The notes: generated from the sequence alone by a model not told the origin. Shown: positions 1 to 5,121, counted from the first letter of the stretch. The stretch: DNA of 5,121 bases from Pseudomonadota bacterium (GCA_030673265.1 DAOVJK010000232.1:1-5121); one strand, 5' to 3'. Program-made: numbers and translations.

Positions 1-816
1 CCCATCTCCCTGGCGATCTTCAACAAGGATGCCCATAGCAAATCATACGATCATCTGAAAGATATCTTCCGGCCCGGCCATGGCGATATCTCTTACCAGA
101 AAAAATACGGCATTCGGGACCATCGCGGTGGCGGTCGGGCCTCGGCCCGGGAAACTGCGGCCCGGGTAGCGGCCGGCGCCATAGCCAGAAAACTGCTGAG
201 CGAGGCTGGAATCGATATTAAGGCCTATACCGTGGCTTTGGGCGGCATTGCCACCGAGCGGCGTGATCTGGCGGAGATCGACAATAATGCTTTGCGTTGT
301 CCAGATCCGGAGACAGCCGCCAAAATGGCAGAGAAGATCGTTAAGATCAGAAAAGAGGGCGATACTCTGGGTGGCATTGTCGAGATTCTTGCCAGTGGTT
401 GTCCAGCCGGTCTCGGTGAGCCGGTCTTTGACAAGCTCGATGGTGAACTGGCCCGGGCTTTGATGTCGATCGGGGCAGTCAAAGGTGTCGAGATCGGCGC
501 TGGTTTCGCGGCGGCGGCGATGACGGGCTCCGAAAATAATGATCCGATCACTCCGGATGGTTTTAAAGGTAATAATGCCGGCGGTATTCTGGCCGGGATT
601 TCCAGTGGCCAGGATATTATTGCCCGGGTGGCAGTCAAGCCGATCCCTTCGATCGGCAGAGAGCAGGAGACCATTGATCTTGACGGCAAGCCGGTTAAGA
701 TCAAAATAGGCGGTCGCCATGATATCTCGGCGATCCCGCGGATCATCCCGGTCTGTGAGGCGATGGTCGCTTTGACCCTGGCCGACCATCTGTTGAGACA
801 GAGAACTATCCGCTAG
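1..816 (+). CDS. aroC: Chorismate synthase, C-terminal 271 residues (5' end cut by window edge)
   Basis: This cytoplasmic enzyme converts 5-enolpyruvylshikimate-3-phosphate to chorismate, the last step of the shikimate pathway, using reduced FMN. The reading frame is open from base 1 and ends at TAG 814-816. Visible family motifs, numbered from the first visible codon, are RPGHGD at 24-29, QKKYGIRDHRGGGRASARET at 33-52 (the family's Ser-Ala-Arg signature), the GSENND / NNAGGILAGISSGQDI flavin- and substrate-site region in the middle, and GRHDISAIPRIIP followed by EAMVALTLADHLL near the C-terminus. Family members are usually about 350-390 residues, so roughly the first 80-110 residues lie outside the window. 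One small deviation is GRHD followed by IS, where many homologues have PC or PS. No frameshift or internal stop is seen. Identification is very secure from the motif order; the true start is unseen. The next gene begins 146 bp downstream, so a shared operon is possible but not shown. Confidence 0.97.
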   Translation, partial: PISLAIFNKDAHSKSYDHLKDIFRPGHGDISYQKKYGIRDHRGGGRASARETAARVAAGAIARKLLSEAGIDIKAYTVALGGIATERRDLAEIDNNALRCPDPETAAKMAEKIVKIRKEGDTLGGIVEILASGCPAGLGEPVFDKLDGELARALMSIGAVKGVEIGAGFAAAAMTGSENNDPITPDGFKGNNAGGILAGISSGQDIIARVAVKPIPSIGREQETIDLDGKPVKIKIGGRHDISAIPRIIPVCEAMVALTLADHLLRQRTIR

Positions 817-962
817 CCCGCATATCAGGCGCAAAGTGGCGTGTAATGTGTTGTGACTGCCAGCACAAGGCAGCAGGCGCGATAAAGAACCAGCCGGTAG
901 CGCAGGCCCCTGGATGCGCAGATTACGATTGATATGACTATCTAAATCCAAACAAAGCGGAA
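817..962. other. aroC-glgA spacer with two short hairpins
   Basis: This 146-bp spacer has no convincing gene. Two small stems are visible: CTGCC 857-861 with GGCAG 869-873 (7-nt loop), and GCGCA 900-904 with TGCGC 915-919 (10-nt loop). Neither is followed by a T-run, so neither looks like a standard intrinsic terminator. No good -35/-10 pair and no strong Shine-Dalgarno site precede the ATG at 963; GCGGAA at 957-962 directly abuts it. Whether glgA is transcribed from here or by read-through from aroC cannot be decided from the sequence. Confidence 0.4.
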
Positions 963-2555
963 ATGGCCATGGCGAAGAAGAAAGCGCAAAAGATATTTAT
1001 CCTGACCAGAGAGTATGATGGCCTGGCCGGGGCCGGTGGGGTCAAGGATTTTTCCCGGCAGCTGGCCGAAGCGCTGGTCCGCAAGGGGCGGCAAGTCAGT
1101 GTCCTGATGCCGCTTTACGGATTTATCGATCCCCAGCAGTTTTCTTTTAAAAAGACCGGTAACACTTTTGCGGTCGACCTGCCCTATGTTGGACGTTTTC
1201 GTCGTGAAACGGTGACCATCTGGTCGGCAGACATCAACGGAGTTACAGTTTATCTGTTTGATACCGCTCGTTACCGGGAGAAGCTCGATGTTTACGTTTA
1301 CACCGATGAAGATAGCGGTGAAGATCCTCAGAAGCAGAAGGGCATGGCCCATTACGACTTTTTTGCCATGAACGTTCTTCTCCAGAAGGCGGCCATTGCC
1401 ATGATCATCCGGATGGATGAAAAACCGGATGTTATCCACTGTCAGGATGGTCATACCGCTATTTTGCCGGCGATGATCCGGGAGATCGGCGGCTATCGCC
1501 ATTACTTCGGAAAAACTGGCTGCGTTGTTACCGTTCATAACGCTGGCCATGGTTATCACCAGGAAATCACAGATCTGGCCTTTGCCGAAACAATCACCGG
1601 CCTGCCCTCCCGCATAATCCTCGACAATCTGTTGGGGGGTAATTTTGATCCCCTGTTGGCGGCTTCCTCTTACAGTGTGATGAATACCGTCAGTGAGAAT
1701 TATGCCCGGGAGTTACGGGAAACCGATGACGATTCTATGACCGGCTGGTTTGGTCATAAACTACTGGATCGGGGTGTGGTCCTGGAGGGGGTTACTAACG
1801 GCATTAATCCTGCTAACTATGATCCAGCCTTTCCCGAGCGGCTTGGCCTGACCGCCGCTTTCGCTCCGGAGAAAAAAAGTTTTGCCGGCAAAGCCCGGGG
1901 CCGGGCGACCCTGATTAAGGAGCTTGCTGTTGGCAAACAGCAAGTGGTCGAACAGACCGGTTATCTGGACTCCAAGCCCAGTCAGCCCCTTTTTACCTTT
2001 GTTGGCAGGTTAACCCCCCAGAAAGGGGTCGATAAAATGATCGGCGCCCTTGAAACCCTGTTGCCCATGGATAAAAAATTTCAGGTACTTATTCTGGGCA
2101 GTGGCTCGCCTGAAATCGAAAAGCAGCTGATCCGGTTGGCCAGTGACGAGAAATATCGGGGCAGGATTTGCCTGCTGTGCGGGTATGATCAGGTGATGGC
2201 CAACCGGATCTACGCCGCCGGAGATTTCCTTCTGTTGCCCTCCAAATATGAGCCTTGCGGGCTGACTGACTTTATTGGCCAGCTGTTTGGTAATCTGCCG
2301 ATTGTTCATCATATCGGCGGGCTGGTAAAGGTCATCGATGGTGAAACTGGTCTCGCCTACCGCGACCATAATTCGGCGGCTTTGATGGGGGCCATCCTGA
2401 AGGCCTTGGTGCTGTTTCGCAAGTCGCCGGAAAAAATCCACGATATGCGCCAGGCCGCTGTTCGCCACATTCAAAAGCATTACACTTGGGATATCGTGGT
2501 TGAGCGTTATCTCAAGCTTTACGCTAAGGCGATGAAGATAGCCGGCGATCTCTGA
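963..2555 (+). CDS. glgA: Glycogen/starch synthase, GT5 family, divergent N-terminal motif
   Basis: Glycogen synthase (GT5, GT-B fold) transfers glucose from a nucleotide sugar, usually ADP-glucose, to the end of an alpha-1,4-glucan in the cytoplasm. The 530-residue product is somewhat longer than E. coli GlgA (477). The N-terminal starch-synthase catalytic domain covers about residues 9-270 and the GT1-like C-terminal domain about 340-520. Motifs in order: REYDGLAGAGGVKD 16-29, MPLYGF 49-54, HCQDGHTAILPA 159-170, TVHNAGHGYHQ 190-200, VTNGINPANYDP 277-288, FVGRLTPQKGVD 346-357 (Arg349 and Lys354 match the donor-binding Arg/Lys pair), LGSGSPEIE 378-386, PSKYEPCGL 426-434 (Glu430 in the catalytic EPCG motif) and GGLVKVIDG 452-460. 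The odd point is the canonical N-terminal Lys-x-Gly-Gly-Leu: here Gly-Ala-Gly-Gly-Val, with no Lys at the donor-binding position. ATG 963 is the first in-frame ATG after an in-frame TGA at 930-932; ATG 969 is an alternative, and neither has a clear ribosome site. A different sugar donor remains possible. Confidence 0.9.
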   Translation: MAMAKKKAQKIFILTREYDGLAGAGGVKDFSRQLAEALVRKGRQVSVLMPLYGFIDPQQFSFKKTGNTFAVDLPYVGRFRRETVTIWSADINGVTVYLFDTARYREKLDVYVYTDEDSGEDPQKQKGMAHYDFFAMNVLLQKAAIAMIIRMDEKPDVIHCQDGHTAILPAMIREIGGYRHYFGKTGCVVTVHNAGHGYHQEITDLAFAETITGLPSRIILDNLLGGNFDPLLAASSYSVMNTVSENYARELRETDDDSMTGWFGHKLLDRGVVLEGVTNGINPANYDPAFPERLGLTAAFAPEKKSFAGKARGRATLIKELAVGKQQVVEQTGYLDSKPSQPLFTFVGRLTPQKGVDKMIGALETLLPMDKKFQVLILGSGSPEIEKQLIRLASDEKYRGRICLLCGYDQVMANRIYAAGDFLLLPSKYEPCGLTDFIGQLFGNLPIVHHIGGLVKVIDGETGLAYRDHNSAALMGAILKALVLFRKSPEKIHDMRQAAVRHIQKHYTWDIVVERYLKLYAKAMKIAGDL

Positions 2556-2603
2556 TTGCGTCGTATACTTGAATTTTTTACGAGGCGAGCCTCTTCAGAT
2601 TGT

Positions 2604-2620
2604 TTTCCCGGGCTGGGAAA
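2604..2620. other. Perfect 6-bp hairpin downstream of glgA
   Basis: TTTCCC 2604-2609 pairs with GGGAAA 2615-2620 around the loop GGGCT, 49 bp after the glgA stop. A smaller GAGG/CCTC stem with a CGAG tetraloop lies just before it at 2582-2593. There is no T-run on the + side, so this is more likely an mRNA 3' end stabilising or processing stem than the terminator itself. The function is inferred only from position. Confidence 0.35.
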
Positions 2621-2630
2621 TAACAGTATT

Positions 2631-2657
2631 GGCAGGTATATCGGCCCCTGCCGTTTT
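2631..2657 (+). terminator. Probable intrinsic terminator of glgA
   Basis: GGCAGG 2631-2636 pairs perfectly with CCTGCC 2647-2652 (10-nt loop) and is followed by GTTTT at 2653-2657. The stem is GC-rich and lies 76 bp after the glgA stop, with a new promoter-like stretch immediately after it. The T-run is short and then becomes an A-run, so efficiency may be modest. Confidence 0.5.
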
Positions 2658-2668
2658 AAAAAAAATAC

Positions 2669-2699
2669 TTGCTCCCCGCCCAGCTTTTTATGGTAGCCT
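2669..2699 (+). promoter_or_regulatory. Weak sigma-70-like promoter candidate for the small membrane-protein gene
   Basis: TTGCTC at 2669-2674 could serve as a -35 box and TAGCCT at 2694-2699 as a -10 box, with a long 19-bp spacer. An A-rich tract lies directly upstream (2658-2666). The match is imperfect on both boxes and in spacing. The position, after a likely terminator and about 65 bp before a start codon, is the main support. Confidence 0.3.
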
Positions 2700-2718
2700 T
2701 ATATGCACGGAGGATTTT

Positions 2719-2733
2719 GGAGAGTTAGTCTCC
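2719..2733 (+). other. Leader hairpin before the small membrane-protein gene
   Basis: GGAGA 2719-2723 pairs perfectly with TCTCC 2729-2733 around the loop GTTAG. A free GGAGG at 2710-2714 lies just upstream, but the only start-like codon near it (TTG 2717) runs into TAG after three codons. The stem could alternatively pair the CTCC with that upstream GGAGG. It sits in the presumed 5' leader 30 bp before the ATG at 2764; a regulatory role is speculation. Confidence 0.3.
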
Positions 2734-2763
2734 TTTGCCAATTAAGAAACAAAAGTGGCCATT

Positions 2764-2949
2764 ATGAAAAATAACAATAAATGCTGTTTGTATGCCTTCG
2801 TTGCCGTGGTTATTGCGCTGCTGGTTATTGGTTCATTCTGGGGTTATGGTTTGGGTGACTGGGGTTTGTACAGTTGGCTTGGGGCCCTGGTAATTATAGT
2901 TGCCGTCCTGGTATGCGCGAGATGCAAACGGGCAGATAAGCAGGAATAA
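2764..2949 (+). CDS. Small two-helix membrane protein, 61 residues, function unknown
   Basis: I do not recognise this protein. A short polar N-terminus (MKNNNKCC) is followed by a hydrophobic helix at about residues 9-28, a Gly/Trp-rich turn (GYGLGDWGLYSW, 27-38), a second hydrophobic helix at about 39-52, and a basic tail beginning CARCKR at 51-56. Two cytosolic tails are the natural topology, because Lys/Arg residues occur at both ends. Cys pairs flank the membrane segments (Cys7, Cys8 and Cys51, Cys54), which could bind metal or form disulfides, but this is inference. I chose ATG 2764; GTG 2755 is in frame and would add three residues (MAI). No clear Shine-Dalgarno site precedes either. 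The gene lies alone between two terminator-like stems, 208 bp after glgA and 72 bp before gap. The strongly patterned hydrophobicity supports a real gene despite its size. Confidence 0.6.
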   Translation: MKNNNKCCLYAFVAVVIALLVIGSFWGYGLGDWGLYSWLGALVIIVAVLVCARCKRADKQE

Positions 2950-2975
2950 GCAAAACAGGTAATTCGCTGATTGAT

Positions 2976-3002
2976 CGGGCATTTTTTTGGGCCCGTATTT
3001 TA
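2976..3002 (+). terminator. Possible terminator between the small gene and gap
   Basis: CGGGC 2976-2980 pairs with GCCCG 2991-2995 and is followed by TATTTTAT. The stem is only 5 bp with a 10-nt loop that itself contains seven Ts. If real, it ends the small gene's transcript, or acts as an attenuator-like stem in the gap leader, because the gap ribosome site lies only 14 bp downstream of the stem. Confidence 0.35.
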
Positions 3003-3008
3003 TAATTT

Positions 3009-3014
3009 AGGGAG
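3009..3014 (+). promoter_or_regulatory. Shine-Dalgarno site of gap
   Basis: AGGGAG lies 7 nt before ATG 3022. It is the best ribosome-binding site in the window and fixes the gap start there, rather than at the in-frame TTG at 2971, which would add 17 residues not typical of GAPDH and overlap the upstream stem. Confidence 0.8.
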
Positions 3015-3021
3015 AAAACCG

Positions 3022-4026
3022 ATGACAATTCGGGTTGGGATTAACGGCTTTGGCCGGATCGGCAGGTCGATTTTCAGGGCGTCTGGCCAGGATAGTGTTT
3101 TTGACGATATTGAAATTGTTGCCATCAATGACCTTACCGACAAGACGACTCTGGTCCATCTGCTGAAATATGATTCGGTCATGGGCATTTTTGCTGCGGA
3201 AGTCAAAGCCGATGAGAAAGGACTCACTATTGATGGGCGGCCGGTGACAATCTGCAACCATCGTAATCCGGCTGATATTCCCTGGGCTGATCTCGGGGTT
3301 GATTATGTGATTGAAGCTACCGGCCTCTTCACCCATTCCGATACGGCCAGTGCCCATCTGGATGGCGGCGCCGGCAGAGTGGTGATTACGGCCCCAGCCA
3401 AGGGCGAGGTCAAGACCATCGTCATGGGGGTCAACGAAGATGAATATGATACGACCGAACATCATATCGTCTCGAACGCCTCCTGCACTACAAATTGTCT
3501 GGCGCCGGTGGCCAAGGTCATTCTTGATCGTTTCGGGATCAAGACTGGCTTGATGACGACAGTCCATGCCTATACCAACGATCAGCGCATCCTGGATTTT
3601 CCCCATTCTGACCTGCGGCGGGCCCGGGCGGCGGCGATGTCAATGATTCCGACCAGAACCGGGGCGGCGGCGGCTGTTGCGCTGGTTCTTCCTGAGCTTA
3701 AAGGTCGCTTTGACGGCCTGGCGATCAGGGTCCCGACCCCAAATGTTTCAGTCGTAGACGTTGTAATGGAGGTAGAAAGGGAGACAACCATCAGTGAGGT
3801 CAACCAGGCCTTGCAGGAAGAGAGCAACCGTTTTCTGGGCTTCTCGGATGAGCCGCTGGTCTCGATTGATTATCAGGGTAACCCCCACTCTTCGGTGGTG
3901 GACGGGATGTCGACCAAGGTGATTGGTTCATCGGTCAAGGTCCTTAGTTGGTACGATAATGAATGGGGTTATTCCAACCGGGTGCTGGATCTTATTCTCC
4001 ATATGGAGTCGCAAAAACTACTTTAA
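3022..4026 (+). CDS. gap: Glyceraldehyde-3-phosphate dehydrogenase, type I, probably NAD-dependent
   Basis: GAPDH oxidatively phosphorylates glyceraldehyde-3-phosphate to 1,3-bisphosphoglycerate in glycolysis, or the reverse in gluconeogenesis; it is a cytoplasmic homotetramer. The 334-residue product has the usual length. The Rossmann motif GINGFGRIGR lies at residues 6-15. Asp37 in INDLTD, at the end of the second strand, is the residue that favours NAD over NADP. The catalytic motif SNASCTTNCLAP spans 151-162 with nucleophile Cys155, and His182 in TTVHAYTNDQ is the catalytic base. Further family marks are HSDLRRARAAA, the phosphate-site region MIPTRTGAA, and the C-terminal SWYDNEWGYSNRV. 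The Leu-Pro pair typical of NAD enzymes is Phe-Pro here, which does not resemble the Thr-Ser of NADP-type GapB. The start is set by a good ribosome site. The upstream stem and the 380-bp gap downstream suggest a largely independent unit. Nothing is missing or broken. Confidence 0.97.
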   Translation: MTIRVGINGFGRIGRSIFRASGQDSVFDDIEIVAINDLTDKTTLVHLLKYDSVMGIFAAEVKADEKGLTIDGRPVTICNHRNPADIPWADLGVDYVIEATGLFTHSDTASAHLDGGAGRVVITAPAKGEVKTIVMGVNEDEYDTTEHHIVSNASCTTNCLAPVAKVILDRFGIKTGLMTTVHAYTNDQRILDFPHSDLRRARAAAMSMIPTRTGAAAAVALVLPELKGRFDGLAIRVPTPNVSVVDVVMEVERETTISEVNQALQEESNRFLGFSDEPLVSIDYQGNPHSSVVDGMSTKVIGSSVKVLSWYDNEWGYSNRVLDLILHMESQKLL

Positions 4027-4200
4027 GCACCAGGACAGACCGGTAGTTGTCGTGGCTGAAATCGGAAAAAATAAGAGTTGAGGCCATTTCTTCATTGCGG
4101 GTGCCGCGCTGACGTGGCAAGCTGCTATTGTCGCCCGCATATTTATTACGAACCATCGCAAATAAACAGTGCCTTCTTTTTCGGGAGTTGTCCGTCTCAA
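4027..4200. other. Gene-free region after gap with a possible structured segment
   Basis: No gene is supported here. Immediately after the gap stop, CCAGGACA 4029-4036 and TGTCGTGG 4047-4054 can pair with one G-G mismatch, but no T-run follows. A second foldable segment has the outer stem TGCGGG 4096-4101 / CCCGCA 4134-4139 enclosing TGCC 4102-4105 / GGCA 4116-4119. It resembles no RNA family I know. The last part, 4140-4200, is A+T-richer and presumably held the original upstream region of the gene at 4407 before the element at 4209-4386 inserted. Confidence 0.4.
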
Positions 4201-4208
4201 TAAAACCA
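4201..4208. repeat. Left target-site duplication of the miniature element
   Basis: TAAAACCA directly abuts the left inverted repeat. Seven of its eight bases are repeated directly after the right inverted repeat. An 8-bp duplication is characteristic of IS66-family transposition. Confidence 0.7.
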
Positions 4209-4237
4209 GTAACTATTCAGCAGCGCCGCTTCACGGC
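4209..4237 (+). repeat. Left terminal inverted repeat of the miniature element
   Basis: It begins GTAACTATTCA. The first 11 bases are a perfect inverted match to the right end; over all 29 bases, 22 match. Confidence 0.7.
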
Positions 4238-4247
4238 TGTTCCAGTT

Positions 4248-4262
4248 GTGCGCAGGTAAGCG
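4248..4262 (+). repeat. Internal near-repeat, copy 1
   Basis: GTGCGCAGGTAAGCG matches 4323-4337 at 13 of 15 positions in direct orientation, 75 bp apart. It may be a subterminal transposase-binding site or a remnant of a tandem copy; that role is inferred. Confidence 0.4.
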
Positions 4263-4285
4263 AGTCTGCGAGACTCCGAGCAGAC
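4262..4285. other. Overlapping alternative hairpins inside the element
   Basis: GAGTCT 4262-4267 pairs with AGACTC 4271-4276 around a 3-nt loop. The overlapping GTCTGC 4264-4269 can instead pair with GCAGAC 4280-4285 around a 10-nt loop. The two are mutually exclusive. Such interior stems are common in MITEs. Confidence 0.45.
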
Positions 4286-4322
4286 AGATGAACTATTGTT
4301 TGCTATGTGAACCAGCCAGATC

Positions 4323-4337
4323 GTGTGCAGGTAAACG
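4323..4337 (+). repeat. Internal near-repeat, copy 2
   Basis: GTGTGCAGGTAAACG is the partner of the copy at 4248-4262, differing at two positions. Confidence 0.4.
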
Positions 4338-4355
4338 TAGCCTGGGATTCCTTGC

Positions 4356-4383
4356 TTGCCGGGATGGAGTGCAGTTGAATAGT
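4356..4383 (+). promoter_or_regulatory. Possible outward promoter in the right end of the element
   Basis: TTGCCG 4356-4361 and AATAGT 4378-4383 are separated by 16 bp and each match four of six consensus bases. Transcription would start about 15 bp before the ATG at 4407. The -10 box lies in the terminal repeat. The match is weak, and the idea rests mostly on position. Confidence 0.2.
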
Positions 4384-4386
4384 TAC
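4358..4386 (-). repeat. Right terminal inverted repeat of the miniature element
   Basis: It ends TGAATAGTTAC on the + strand, the exact reverse complement of the left end's first 11 bases. Confidence 0.7.
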
Positions 4387-4394
4387 GAAAACCA
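4387..4394. repeat. Right target-site duplication of the miniature element
   Basis: GAAAACCA differs from the left copy TAAAACCA only at its first base, and is followed 12 bp later by the ATG at 4407. Confidence 0.7.
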
Positions 4395-4406
4395 AAGCTG
4401 CTGACC

Positions 4407-5121
4407 ATGACCGAAGAAGTCAAATCTGTTATAGAATCAGACGCCCTGAAAGCAAACCTGCTGGAGACTGCGGTAAGTGAGGTCGAGATCGACCCTGCCT
4501 TGGCGGTGGTGCAGGAGATCGTCAAGCCCTATAAGGGTATTGCCCGGAACCTCCATTATCTGCTCTACGAGATCAGTCATCCCTTCCGAAACTGGACCGT
4601 AATTATCCCGAAATTGCGGGCTTTTGTCCTCAAAAATCTACACCATTACCGCCGACATGAACTTGGCCCCGAGGCCATGGAAAGGTTTTGTGACCTTTTT
4701 CTGCTGGCGATTGCCGAGACCCAAAAGAATGAGGCGCAACTGGCTATGGCCATGGAGTCTCTTCTTGCCTATCTTGAAAAATCCGTCGCCACTCTTAACC
4801 AGCAAGAAATTCCCGCCTATGAGCCGTCTCTGGCCTTTTGTTTTATGAACCTGCAGCAACTTGAAGATAATGTCATGCTTTTCATGGTGCAGGGGCATCA
4901 TCCGATCAAGAAAATTGCTACTATAATGTTGGGTCTGGTCGGGGATGAGACGCGGTACGACTTCAGTCCTCTGGCCAGTTTGTTGAAGAAGATCTTGCAA
5001 CTTAATTACGACTACTGGCTTGACGAAGAAGATCCCCAGCCATGGTTTGCGGCCGAGTGCGGCGACCTGTGCAGCGGTTGGCAGGCGGGGCGACTCTTTA
5101 ATGCCATCTCTCACCAGCAGA
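4407..5121 (+). CDS. Uncharacterised helical protein, N-terminal 238 residues (3' end cut by window edge)
   Basis: The frame is open from ATG 4407 to the window edge, 238 codons plus one base, with no stop. An in-frame TAG at 4380-4382 limits the start, and no other ATG lies between it and 4407; no clear Shine-Dalgarno site is seen. The product is soluble-looking and probably mostly alpha-helical, with an acidic N-terminus (residues 1-30). Recognisable landmarks are VKPYKGIARNLHYLLYEISH at 39-58, HPFRNW at 58-63, LGPEAMERFCDLFLLAI at 86-102, and a Trp/Asp-rich stretch around YDYWLDEEDPQPWF (201-214). No signal peptide or membrane helix is visible. The HPFRNW-type helical region faintly recalls the N-terminal part of PEP/pyruvate-binding-domain proteins of Desulfobacterota, which would fit next to gap, but no catalytic motif is inside the window, so I leave it unnamed. 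The miniature element ends only 20 bp upstream of the start. Confidence 0.8.
   Translation, partial: MTEEVKSVIESDALKANLLETAVSEVEIDPALAVVQEIVKPYKGIARNLHYLLYEISHPFRNWTVIIPKLRAFVLKNLHHYRRHELGPEAMERFCDLFLLAIAETQKNEAQLAMAMESLLAYLEKSVATLNQQEIPAYEPSLAFCFMNLQQLEDNVMLFMVQGHHPIKKIATIMLGLVGDETRYDFSPLASLLKKILQLNYDYWLDEEDPQPWFAAECGDLCSGWQAGRLFNAISHQQ

Larger units (their letters stand above)
4209..4386. mobile_element. 178-bp MITE-like non-autonomous element, IS66-type ends
   Basis: The element is bounded by the perfect 11-bp inverted repeat GTAACTATTCA 4209-4219 / TGAATAGTTAC 4376-4386. Comparison extended to 29 bp gives 22 matching positions (4209-4237 against 4358-4386). The flanks are 8-bp direct repeats with one mismatch. 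IS66-family elements are known for ends starting GTAA, terminal repeats of 20-30 bp and 8-bp duplications, so a transposase of that family is the likely mobiliser. The interior has no transposase or other convincing gene. It contains a near-repeat GTGCGCAGGTAAGCG (4248-4262) / GTGTGCAGGTAAACG (4323-4337; 13 of 15 match) and overlapping alternative hairpins at 4262-4285. A partial extra copy of the end motif (AACTATT) lies at 4291-4297. The family assignment is inference; the repeat geometry is directly visible. Confidence 0.72.

Noticed and set aside
43..951. Long open frame of 302 codons on the minus strand
   Set aside because: It lies antisense to aroC, whose protein is unmistakable. The minus-strand product has no family character and extends into the non-coding spacer.
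942..1559. Minus-strand open frame of 205 codons
   Set aside because: Antisense shadow of the 5' part of glgA, whose motifs are conserved in the + frame.
3001..3006. Perfect TATAAT as a gap promoter
   Set aside because: No -35 box lies at 16-18 bp, and transcription would start within or next to the Shine-Dalgarno site, leaving no usable leader.
2971..3021. 17-codon N-terminal extension of gap from TTG 2971
   Set aside because: The extension overlaps the terminator-like stem and is not GAPDH-like. ATG 3022 has a good ribosome site and gives the family's usual N-terminus.
4018..4200. 60-codon minus-strand open frame after gap
   Set aside because: No family resemblance, no ribosome site recognised, and it overlaps the end of gap.
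4248..4327. GTGCG / GTGTG as group II intron 5' ends
   Set aside because: The motif is too short and common. No domain V-like hairpin or reverse transcriptase is present, and the 178-bp element is far too small.
4217..4525. 102-codon minus-strand open frame across the miniature element
   Set aside because: It crosses the element boundary and runs antisense into the + strand gene at 4407, so it is a chance frame.
4638..5114. 158-codon minus-strand open frame at the right end
   Set aside because: Antisense to the uninterrupted + frame from 4407, which has better protein-like composition. Assignment here is by overall character, so it is somewhat less certain than for aroC, glgA and gap.

Overview
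The window holds four protein-coding genes with recognisable coding character, all on the + strand, plus one very small membrane-protein gene. In order they are the 3' part of chorismate synthase (aroC), a divergent starch/glycogen synthase (glgA-like), a 61-residue two-helix membrane protein, glyceraldehyde-3-phosphate dehydrogenase (gap), and the first 238 codons of an uncharacterised helical protein that runs off the right edge. The style of the proteins (AGAGGVKD-type glycogen synthase, moderate G+C, bacterial SD site before gap) suggests a Gram-negative bacterium. Desulfobacterota (former Deltaproteobacteria, Desulfobulbales-like) is my best guess, but it rests on recollection of protein style and is not proven by any marker here.

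Layout. 1-816 is the end of aroC, complete from the conserved RPGH region to the stop. 817-962 is a short spacer with two small hairpins. 963-2555 is the glycogen synthase. 2556-2763 contains a perfect 6-bp GC-rich stem followed by TTTT (likely glgA terminator), a weak promoter candidate and a leader hairpin in front of the small gene at 2764-2949. A 72-bp spacer with a second terminator-like stem leads to gap (3022-4026), which has the only good Shine-Dalgarno site in the window. 4027-4406 is a 380-bp gene-free stretch, and 4407 onward is the unknown gene.

The most notable structure is in that gene-free stretch. Positions 4209-4386 form a 178-bp element. It has perfect 11-bp terminal inverted repeats starting GTAA, which extend imperfectly to 22 of 29 matching positions. 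It is flanked by 8-bp direct repeats matching at 7 of 8 positions (TAAAACCA / GAAAACCA). It carries no transposase. This is the architecture of a non-autonomous miniature element (MITE) mobilised by an IS66-family transposase, and it sits 12 bp upstream of the direct repeat-adjacent start region of the gene at 4407, so it has probably replaced that gene's native leader.

Functionally the genes link central carbon metabolism (GAPDH), carbon storage (glycogen synthase) and the last step of the shikimate pathway (AroC). The spacing (146, 208, 72 and 380 bp) and the intervening terminator-like stems argue for separate transcription units rather than one operon. I found no new defence or CRISPR-type system, and no RNA gene that I can name.
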